The notes under the pieces are model-generated. The model was not told the origin of the DNA and did not search any database. It was given only the letters and a program-made list of their open reading frames with translations. A stretch of DNA of 64,000 nucleotides. Origin: Siphonodentalium dalli. Taxonomy: Eukaryota; Mollusca; Scaphopoda; Gadilida; Siphonodentaliidae. Each line of letters starts with the position of its first letter. The first letter of the stretch is position 1. The stretch is from the NCBI GenBank assembly GCA_032622095.1, contig CP136063.1:122656723-122720722 (forward strand), read 5' to 3'. Of the stretch, positions 47,701 through 59,700 are shown piece after piece. A program made the position numbers and the translations under genes.

Positions 47701-50700
47701 AACAGTAATGCTCGGATCTCAATGAAATCTGGTACGAATGTTCACCACTATGAGGACATGAGTCATGTTCAATCGTTTTGTTTAGTTTTATTTTTCTTAG
47801 TTATTCATCATTGTTTATTGACATTTTTTGGGTCCATCTGTCTGAGTATAACAGTCATAGGTTATAAGTATGCCCACGCTAGGCGGTAGGCCGCAAGTGG
47901 TGGGTACATGTATGCACCAGATGACAGTCTGTCTCGTGTTACAAATAACTTCTTCGCTCCACTTATTGTGGATGGAGTTATGGCCCTTAATTTTTCATGA
48001 CTTTTGATCGCATTAGCATGATAACCTGAAAAAATATCAGATGAATTTGTTGATAATCGGTATATGAGACTTTCTCAACAATGTCTTGATTGAGTTAAAA
48101 TAATGGCCAGGTCTATATATTTTGGGTAGAATTACAGCCCTATAATTAGTTCATTTTCGTTTATTTTGATTGTGATATTGCGATAACTTGAACAAATATC
48201 AACGTATTTTGTTGATATTCGATATTGGAGACTTGCTTAACAAGGTACATGTATGTCAGACTTCCTCAACGATTAATGTATTTTCAATCCAAGGCCATGT
48301 TTCGTAACTCGACCCTGCATTCTTTTAAAAATATTCTATGGTGCTCAGAACAATACTATAGTACTATATACAATGTAGTGACATACATAAGTTTTGATGA
48401 AGCAGAATTCATTTATGCTGAAGCACAAATGATTTGGGCTGAAACATTAGTCATTCATTTAGCCTTGAATCACAAATAGAGAGTCAGAATTTATATAAAT
48501 GTATAAAAGTATATACTGGAGTTAAAGTGAAGGTAGGTTTTTGCTCATATTTTTTTTACCTATGTTCACTACATATGAGCTTCAATGTGATAAGTTCTTT
48601 ACAGGTGAAGAAAGTATTGTGCCTACTAATACAACACAACATTGTGAAATTTGACAAGAATGAGAAGGGATTGCTCCAGTATTGTGCTGATGTACAGAGC
48701 ATTCACTGCCGGCTGAGATTTCCAAAATACATATACTATGCAAAAAGCTTGTATGGTGATGCGGCTGAGTTGCTTGTCGAAGAGCTACTTCACAATGGGC
48801 AAGTGGAGATTTCGTCTGTAATAAAAAGCGTTACAGAGAGACTAAATGAAGCTTTAAGAGCATCAGGTATTTGATATCTCAAATTTTATTTTCAAAATAT
48901 TTGTAAAACCTTAAACATACTCTATAATGAAGTAAAATATTAGGAAAGTGCAGTGATTGTTACCAATATATTGCTGATGAGAAACATGTATATTATGGAT
49001 GATGGAAACATTGTTTTTCACTGAGTTATTCCCCTTTATTGACTTAGAAGATGTTAACTGTTTTTATTTTGGGTACCGGTACCTTCACTGTGTAATCAAC
49101 TACACCCACAGTTTTACATGTAGATAATTGAAACTTTAGTATAATGTTACCCATATATTGCTGATGTGCAACATGTATATGGACGATGGAAAAAAAAAAT
49201 TCACTAAGTTATTCCCCTTTCTTGACCCAGAAAACTTTGTTTTACCAATTTATGATTATTTTTTTTCTAAAAAAGCCAACCTCTTAAGAAAACCGTCTTT
49301 CTTTGGGGGACGTATGGTCTGTAATCTTTTATTTGAAATAAATTTACACTGTTCTGTGGTCTGTTCCAAAGCAAAGACACTAAATACATGTATAAATCCA
49401 TGGATAATGTTGCACATTTGGTTGTAGGAGGATTGTACAATAACACCAACTTGGCATGTCACAAAGTTCATCATATTGTAAAATAATTTTAGTTATTGAT
49501 GGACTTATTGTTCATTGATATCATGCTATGGCGGCTATTAATCATTGATGGCATAATATCAATATATGAGATAGGGACAAAAAATTGGACATTATGTTAG
49601 TTTTCGGCATATTGTAAAATTTGTTTAATAAAATATAGAAGGTGAGAGAAAACATAAATAAATTTGTTTTAAGATAGTCTTAACATTTATTGTCTATATG
49701 CAAAGTCAATTTCCCATTTCTCTGGTCAAATTTTTTTGCAAAGCATGCACACGCACATTTTTTAGCTCACCTGAAACGAAGTCTCCAGGGGAGCTATAGT
49801 CATTTATTCCTCATCCCTCCGTCCATCCATCTGTCCGTCAAGAATAGTCTTCTTCTCCAGAACTATAATACCGAATGGGTTCATATTTGGTGTGAATGTT
49901 CCCAAGGTGACTCGCATTCAGATTTGCTCAAATGAGGTCACCAGGTCAATTAGTTGTGAAACCAGGGCCATAACTCTATTCCTCCATAGTAATTCTTAGA
50001 ACGACTTCTTCTCAAGAACCATTGGGCCGATTTAGCTTATATTTGTTATGGAGGGTTCTTGGGATACTGGGGTTCATATTTGTTCAAATGGGGTCACTGG
50101 GTCAATTAGGGACAGTGCCAGGGACATAACTCTTTAAAAAAATTGAAATCCTAGCTCAATTTATAAAAAAAAAAAAAAAAATAGAGTGAAAAAAAAAAAA
50201 AAAATTCAAATAAATAATTTTTCATTTTAACCTTTGATTTTAGATGCACCACCCCCCCATCAGTGACCCTGTGCCAGTGCATTCTCTTATATATCGGAAT
50301 GCCCATAGGGAGCATTGCATATATAAGAGAATACACTGGCTTTCAAGGTCAAGGAAATATTGTTAGGCCAATGTAGTCAGGCATCCAAATAAATCACACA
50401 TGTCCTATTCTCGCAGGGATGTCCCCACAGGGGTTGTGGGGGGATTTACAGATTTGTTCAATGAGATGTTATTTTTTTTCCAAACCATATTTCATATACT
50501 AAAATGAATATGAAATAATAGACCATTGATCAAAAGAAGGGAGCTCCTAGTTTTAATATTTACCCAATATTTATTATATTATAACAAAATATCATCCCGG
50601 TGCATTCTCTTATATATGTGAGTCTCCCATATGGAGCCTCACATATTTAAGAGAATGCACTGATTTTCAAGTTCAAGGAAATATTGTTAGGCCAATCTAG

Positions 50701-53700
50701 TCAGGCATCCAAATAAATCACACATGTCCTATTATCACAGGGATGTCCTCACAGGTGTTTGGGGAGGGCTATAAGCTGATTTGTTCAATGAGATGTAATT
50801 TTTTTTCCTAAACCAATTACATATACTGAGAGCTTTCCGATGAATGGCAACAAGCCATATTTCCGACTAAATCCTGAAAAATTACCCATAATTCTGATGT
50901 GTTTAAGGAGTCCATTATTTAGGGCATTACTGTACCTGTAGAATCAGTTTCTGATAACATACACTTTTCAGATTTAAAAAAATCTGCTGATGTTTTTTAT
51001 TGTTTACAATAGAATGTTTTGTCTTCCAACACATGTACACACATGTACACATATGGTGCTCATAATGTCAACAACTGAATCTTGAACCGGTATCAGGTTT
51101 GCTCAAATGTGATTGGTTATTCAAGAAGGGGAAGCATTGCAGATTTAATACTCTGCACTCAAATTAATTGAATTAAGAGTGTGTATGAATGTCAGTGTGA
51201 ACACTTTAATTTCTAAACTGAATATATTTGCTTTAACTACTATTTTGAAGTAAACTTGACAAGTACTGACTCTTGCAGTCTTCAGAGTCCCAGTCTTTAA
51301 AGTGTGGTGATCGACCCACAGTCATTGACTGTCTTGTTAAAAAAGGTGCTTGTGAGATTGGAAATTTCCAACAATTGACTCTCTTTTATTTAAATGTTTT
51401 ATTTCTGGGGCACATCGAAGCATTCCATCTCTGCATAGGCTAGCTCTCAGTTTAAATTTAATTGCCCATGGCCATTATTATTACCCAAACAAATATAAGT
51501 TCATAAAAGTTAGCTGATAGATTTCATGTGATTTATTTCATAAAAAATCATCCAATAATGATACATTTTTAACTGAGTTTGCAGATGCAATAATTCAGAT
51601 GTTTATCACATGGTTGAACAAATTTATCAATTACAGTAATGAATCATAATTTTGAATCTGATTTCCACACAAGTTTGTCTGAAAAATGTACTGCAATTAT
51701 TTTGTATCGATTATTATTTTTTTTTTTAAGTATCAAACGTGAACAAAAAGGTTGCACGCACAGGGGTTTCGGGACCATGAACTTGAAAGTGACTTTGTGT
51801 GGCCCCACACCTCCTATATAATTTTGTGCAAAGAAGGCTCTGCAAATATCACACTCAATAATGGCTAATGGTCTGCCTGCAGGTTACATAAAACAATGTT
51901 ATAATGTCAGTGTGTGAAATAAAGCTTGCAGCTTTTAGTGCACTTATTGAATGATGCCCTATCAGTGCTGGAGGTTCATGTTATTGAACGATGCCCTATC
52001 ATTGCTGGAGGTTCATGTTATTGAATGATGCCTTATCAGTGCTGGAGGTTCATGTTATTGAACGATGCCCTATCTGTGATGTAGGTTTATGTTATTGAAT
52101 GATGCCCTATCAGTGCTGGAGGTTCATGTTATTGAATGATGTTCTATCAGTGCTAGAGGTTCATGTTATTGAACGATGTTCTATCAGTGCTAGAGGTTCA
52201 TGTTATTGAACGATGCCCTATCAGTGCTGGAGGTTCATGTTATTGAATGATGTTCTATCAGTGCTAGAGGTTCATGTTATTGAACGATGTTCTATCAGTG
52301 CTAGAGGTTCATGTTATTGAACGATGCCCTATCAGTGATGGAGGTTCATTGAACGATGCCCTATCATTGCTGGAGGTTCATGTTATTGAATGATGCCCTA
52401 TCAGTGCTGGAGGTTCATGTTATTGAACGATGCCCTATCAGTGCTGGATGTTCATGTTATTGAACAATGCCCTATCAGTGCTGGAGGCTCATGTTATTGA
52501 ACGATGCCCTATCAGTGCTGGAGGTTCTTGTTCTGAATGACTTCTCAAAGCTGTCATAGTATTGTCAGCCCTGGTGAGCTGGACAAATACCATCTCAGAT
52601 CCAGCCCTCGATCTTCTGTTTGTGAACCAGATATAACAATTACAGTCTCCTCAAGTTACATCAAATTGTTTATCACTATATTATTGCACTACTAAAGTCT
52701 ATGTTTACACACACTACACTCTGCCCCGGATAGCGAACGCATTTTGTTGGTGTGGGCATTTTGTCACATGTTGTCACACAGCGAGAAGGACAATTTGTTG
52801 CCAAGATTGTTCCTAATCATATAGTTTTGATACATACTTTCTTATTGGTTCACAGTTGTGCTAAGCTATACTCGAAAATGATGGGAGTGAATCATCTGGC
52901 TTGTTATGTGACAATCAAAACAAAGCGCTGATATGACCCTAATACGGTAGCTTGCCAGGGCACAGCATAGCATGTGTAAAAGTACCTAAGTTTGGGCCAT
53001 GCAAAGCTTCGAGATTCGACTTGATCATTGGATTAAAATATTTTCGAATCGTCCTTCTTCGCATTCTTGTTGAAGAAAACGAACACAAGGTTGAAGATGT
53101 CTTGTTCTAAATATTAAATTTAATTATAGGCCAGGCTTGGAATTTAAGCCTGACTCGCTGTTTTGTCTTGCTACATGTATATTGAAAGTACATGTACCAT
53201 ACATCTCATACAGCGATGTGTCAGTAATATAGTATCTTCCTCACCTGATCACGCAGATGTAGGGGGTAAATGGAAATACTGAAATCATATTATGAATACG
53301 AACAATCTTGATTGGTCAGAGATATGTTCATCTAGGCACTCTTGAAATGTACTTGCACACATACAATATTCATTATTTTTAAAGGCACAGATGGCCTTCG
53401 TTATAGGTTATAAATTAGAAAAACAGTTACCAAATTATTATAATTTCCTCAAGAGTGTGCTAATAATCTATATAATATAAAACCCGTCATCTGTGTGTAT
53501 GTCTGTCTGTCTGTCTGTGTATAACTCGGTCACACTTTTGGCGCGTTTATAACTTTTCAACCGTGTGTCCAATGGAGCCCAAATTTGGAACAAGGCCAAT
53601 ATTCTGCCGTGGAAGATGACTCACCAACTTTCATGCTGATTGGTCAGAGAGAAAATGAGATTGAGCATGGTCCCCAAACGCCACATTTGCACTCAAGTAG

Positions 53701-56700
53701 ACATTATTTCCTATGACGTTTGTCGAAATGACGTCATGATTGTGACGTCGTACACAAACCCACACTTGCGTTGCTAATTGCTATTGCATTGACGACATCT
53801 CCATGCGCTCTACCAAAAGCGTTGTTGAAAATGGGCGCTATAAATTAATTGTCAGATAAGGTTGAGTGTGAATATAAGTAATGCATGTTGTTTTTGTCGT
53901 GGAAGTGCATGGGGTGTAGAGTCAAGACTCGAACGTTCTATACCATTGTTGGAAATGGGTGCTAAATGGTCTTTTAATATGCCACTTCCGTGTGAATATA
54001 AACTGTAATGGATTTTGTCTTTGTTATGAAAGTTGTGCATTGAGTGTGGAATCGAAGGAGTACATATACGGAAGACGGCAAATTGATATGTATAAAATAA
54101 TGTTTTATACAATATAAAAATTGGAGCGAAGTGCGAAATGGGCCGCAGTGCAAGGGCCTGTGACCCAAATGCTGCTGAATAAAAGCTCCCAAAGGGAGCC
54201 TGTTCAAGATCATAATGCATGTGCGCAAAGCGCACAGGGGGGCTGCAAGCCACTCCGTCGCTGAATAAAGGCTCTGTTTCAGTTACTGTAATATATAATA
54301 GTATACAAGTTAAATAAGTTGATTATGTTGCATTCCATATGTGCATCCATATATGTGGATGGTGGTAGAAAATACAGTTTTTCAGTGCTCCCGAACTATA
54401 GGCTCATAGCGTACTGTAAATGGGCCGCAGACCCCTCCGCCGCTGAATAAACGCTCCCAAATGGAGTCTGTTTCAGTTAGTAAATACAGTAATAAAGTAA
54501 TATGTTGATTGTGTTGCATTCCAAATGTGCATGCATATATATGTGGGGTAGGTGGGGGTACAGAATACAGTTTTAGTTCAATAAAGTGTTCCCACGCGCC
54601 TCCGGAGAAAGAGAAGCCTGACCAATCCATTGCCGATATAGAAATGATATGACCGCGGATACCAGAAAGTAACGAAGAACATTTATATACCCGTCATTTT
54701 GACGGGCAATCCCCTAGTATAGTATAATGAAAGTGATATTATCCACAAAACACACTTTGTCTGAAAGAAAATGCAGTTTGATTGTTATATTTTTCCAAAA
54801 AGTCACAAAGTTATCTGTAGATTTCAGAAAATCTTTGGCTATTGTCGCAAATCTTCCACATAAACAACAACCATGTGTTTCCACAACATAAGATTAAACC
54901 TCCATCAAGCTGATTCAGGGGCAAAATTCACTGTATAAAATTCACCGGATTGCCATAGTATGGGATTAGATACGACAGTGCCCAATGTATATGTTTTCGA
55001 AATTTCCTACATCTCTTCTCTTGTCGAAACTTCTATATTTTCTTGGTGATTTTGTCCATAAAAGTAACGTGTTGGCCATTTTTTCGTTAAACTACCATGG
55101 GTTATCAGATCTCAATGAAATTTGGTATGCAGGTTTGTCATCAGGCGGGCTTTCAAAAGATATTTCATTGACTTGCATTTTCCATTCAAGACTTATTCCT
55201 CTTTGTTCATTTGTAAATGTTGAATGTTTGTCCGTCCGCTCATATATGTTTTTAAATTTGGTGTCCGTCCTGCCCATGTTTCAATTAGCACTATGGGGGT
55301 ATGCCTGCACCTGAGGTGTAACTTCTTGTTTCTCTATCTACCTCATCTTTACTGAAGATTTGTGAATGGAACAATGAGTGCCAATATTATATTCTATCAA
55401 ATTGAATACATGTATATGTATAGAATCAGAATGCATTAGGATATATGTATTTGAGCAACTCTTAACACCAATTGCAGGTCATGAGGAGATAACTCAGGAA
55501 TTGGTCAGGAAGAAATTATCTAGTTTGATGATGACACACTTTATACAGAAATGTTTGCCATTTAAGCGAGATGAACAAAACAACATTGTGGCACTTGAAA
55601 CGCCTGCTGATTTGGAGCAATTATTTGTTTTTCCACAGTCAATGGAAACTGATAGTGAGTGATTTATATATTTTAAATTAGAATTAATATTAAAGTATAT
55701 TTTTGGAAATATTTTCAGTTGTACTGTTTTAACTACATTTCTTTAGAAAAACAATTTATTGAACCAGATTTGTCTGGTGATTAAAATCTGGAATATGTGT
55801 AAAGTGGCAGTTGGTTTTATATTCTCCTTGAAAATGTCTGCATTATGCTATGAGCCTATCCATTTGTCTGCCTGCATATCTTTTAAGTTTCTGAATGATG
55901 ATTTAAATTTAAACACAGATATAGATGTACATTTAATATGTGGTACACAATTTGAACATACATACATAGGATACAAAAGTCCGAAGAACATTGTTATCCC
56001 TAGCATGCAGAAAAGAGCACAGGATAGTAGATTTGTAGGCCTTTTCCTGGAGAAATTTGGTATCTTTCCTGAAATTATTAGTCATTCTTTATGCCCACCA
56101 GTTTACTATGGCTAATCTCACACCAACTGTGAGTGGTCTCATTATATTATTGATTCCGCTTGGCATGAGCAAGACGGTTTTCTGTCTTTCTCCCCGTTAA
56201 CTTTGTTATTACATTTATTTTCATCTTGATATATCAGACATAGATTGTAGTTCAGGCTACTGTTCAGCTTATATTCACTATCCATATTAGTAATAGTGTT
56301 ACTAAGTAATTATACCTATCGGGGACAGCCATATGCAGTTAAGAATGACAAAGCACCAGGTTTTCCTGGAAAATGTCAGGATGTCTAGCATTTTCTATAA
56401 AAATTCAAAAAAGTTGTGAAGTCAACTAGTGACTTGCATATCCTTAATTCATTGTTTTACTTAAACCTTAGTGTACTCAGAAATAACAAGTAAGTCTGAG
56501 TAAGTTGTCATTATTTGAGTCACCTACAAAAATATACACTTGCCGGGAAATACTCTTCTATTTTTTACCATTTTGAATTTAACAAGTCAAACCCTCACTA
56601 CCCTTATAATCATGATACAGATCCTGTCCCAGGCATTTATTTATATACTCTGAAATACATTTGAGTACTAGTATTTGGCAGATGATATTAATTTCTCATG

Positions 56701-59700
56701 TTGCTTATATACTTTACATTTTATTTGTCAGACTCCAAAGGCAATAAGAGAAAGCGTTCATTGGATGATGAAGCTGGGCCCAGCAAAAAGTTCAGATCAG
56801 ATGACCAGGTGAGAATAAAGGCTCCTTGTTAAACAGCTTTAAATTTTTTGAATGCCTCCTCTACAAGATCTACTATTTGTAGAATTAGTAAGGCCACGCA
56901 AAGTCAATTTCCCATTTCTCAGGCCCTCGCTCATTATACCCCCTTTAAAAAAAAAAGGGGTGTATACTGTTTTGCACCTGTCCGTCCGTCCGTCCATCCG
57001 TCCTTCCGTACGTCCGTCCGATGTCTGTTCATGTCATAACTTGAACAGTAGTGCTCGGATCTCAATGAAATTTTGTATGGCTGTTCATTACTATGAGGGC
57101 ATTCAATAGAGGGTTACATCGTTTTGTTCGGATTTTCCATTCTAGAGTTATTCATCTTTGTTTATCTTGAAATGTTGGATTTTTGGTCTGTCTGGTGTCT
57201 GTTCATTTCATAGCTTCAACAGTTGTGCTGGGATATCAATGAAATTTGGTATGGATGTTCACTATTATGAGGACATTAAAAAGAGGTTTCCATCGTTTTG
57301 TTTGGATTTTCCATTCTGGAGTTATTCATCTTTGTTTATCTGGAAATGTTGGCTTTTTGGTCAGTCTGGTGTCTGTTCATGTCGTAACTTCAACAGTTTT
57401 TTATGATGGGATCTCAATGAAATTTGGTTAGTATGTTCACTACTATGAGGACATTAAAAAGAGGGTTCCATTGTTTTGTTCGGATTTTCCATTCTAGAGT
57501 TATACATCTTTGTTTATTGGGAAATGTTGGCTTTTTGGTCCGTCTGGTGTCTGTTCATGTCGTAACTTCAACAGTTGTGCTGGGATCTCAATGGAATTTG
57601 GTACGGATGTTCACTACTATGAGGACATTCAATAGAGGTTTCCATTGTTCTGTTCCGCTTTTCCATTCTAGAGTTATTCATTTTTGTTTATCTGGAAATG
57701 TTGGTTGTTTGGTCCATCCGATGTCTGTTCAGCTCATAACTCAGTAATGCTCGGATCTCAATGAAATTTTGTATGGATGTTCACCACTATGAGGACATTT
57801 AATGGCACATTCAAATGTTTGTTTTGTTTTTATTGTTCTATAGTTACTCATCTATGTTTATATGAAAATGCTGGTGTTTGGGTCCATCTGTCTGAGTATA
57901 GCCATCATAAGTTATGGATAGCCCACACTAGGCGGTATGCCACGAGGGGGTATGCACCGGACGACAGTCCATCTCTTGTTGTCCCTAAAACCTGTGTCTG
58001 CAACCTTGTTATTCGCGTTTAATATATTGGAACAAATTATAATTGGTACAAAATAACTGCGTTACGTTTTTATTACAAATTACACGGAACTGAAACCCGT
58101 TTCCCAATTAATTACTGTGATTTGTAACAATGTGTTATACACGCAATGTTTTGCTTCTGCAAGGTCAATAGAAATGTGTCAGTGATACTTTATATGGTGA
58201 TTATGAAATAAATCACATGGAATCGATCAACTTTTTATAGAGATATGTTCAGGAAATAATGGCCGCTGGCAACTGAAATTAAACCAAGAGCTAGCCGTTG
58301 CAGAGGTGGAATACTTTGTTGGCATGTTGACATGCTGTTGAAACATTTTTGGCCAGAGAAATGGGGAAATTGACTATGTGTGGCCTAATTGTTCATCAAA
58401 CATTTTCCAAGAGTTTTCTGAAGAGTACCTTAGTGTGGAGTCCTTGTGCAAGATCAGGTCCTTCTTATAGCAGTTCATGCTATTGTGCTACAATTGTAAT
58501 TTTTTTAGATGTGGCTTGAGTAGCTACCAGTTTCTTAGACCGATAACCGATTATGGAAATGAGTAAAGATTGTGGAACCAATTTCCATTCTATATAAGGT
58601 ATGCAGTGGCCTGTGAGGGATTTACAAACTAGAATCTCCCTGTTTCGCTTGTTGACATTTTGGGCACAAAACGGCCATATGAATGCCACATTAGTATTGC
58701 ATGTATTCCAGCTTAATAATAATAATTATAGTAATCGATTTATTTATATAGCGCATTCCACAATGAGTTTATTTCAATGCACTTTACATCAATTATTATC
58801 TCAGTCATAGGGCGAGTAACACCCATCCTCCAATGAGGAAGCAACCCCAGCTTCAACGAATTTGTGCACATATCAAGGTTAACATGCGGATATATATATA
58901 TATATTGACACCCGAGTACCGAGTACTTTCTTAACATATGGGTGGTGTGAAGCAGACACAGTACACAGTACGGGCGACCTTGCTCAAGGGACACAACTTG
59001 GTGCAAAATGTGAACAGCATACTATCTGACAATTTTATTTTGTCAGTGGCCAAGCCACTGCTGTGTGAAAGTCTCATTCATGTCATCTCTATGTGTTGAC
59101 AACTTGACAGTGAAGACAAGTCTGACATGATAACCACTGGACCACCAGGCTTACACACAGCAGATGCAATATACTTGTCATAAAACTCCATTAACCTTGT
59201 TTTTGATTGCATTTTTCAACAATTACAAATGGTATTATAATTTAGTTCGTGCAAAATATATAAGGTTTTAAAATATTCAATAAAAATATCCATCTTGTCC
59301 ATAAACAATATATACTGATTACATCCTAAAACAATACAGTTTTCACTATTGTTCAATTAAATCAAGTAATGTCAATCTGAATTTCAATATGCTACAAGCA
59401 ACAGTCTTCAGGGTGTGCAACACATATAGAACGACACAGTGGCATGAATATGTTAACATTATTGCACTCATTTGTCAAGCCACGAGGTACAACTTGGCTC
59501 TCAAAGGTACTTATTGTACCATTGCATTGTAGTAAACTCATACGACAACATTAGTCAGTTTACACACTTGTGTCGTTCTATCATCTTAACAGCCATTTTG
59601 AGACGAAAACATAATTTGTTCATTAACATATGAAGCAATGAACAAATCATACTGAGCCAGTGCATTTCCCATTCTGATGTATCTATACATACGTGGCTGG

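Noticed and set aside
48225-48479. 84-codon ORF before POLR3C exon 2
   Set aside because: Tested as an upstream POLR3C exon, but its sequence does not match RPC3 and exon 1 at 32601 fits in phase.
53852-54253. 133-codon minus ORF
   Set aside because: Lies inside the non-coding Helitron and has no recognisable domain.
55759-56115. 118-codon ORF in POLR3C intron 3
   Set aside because: No splice sites in phase with POLR3C and no motif; probably chance.
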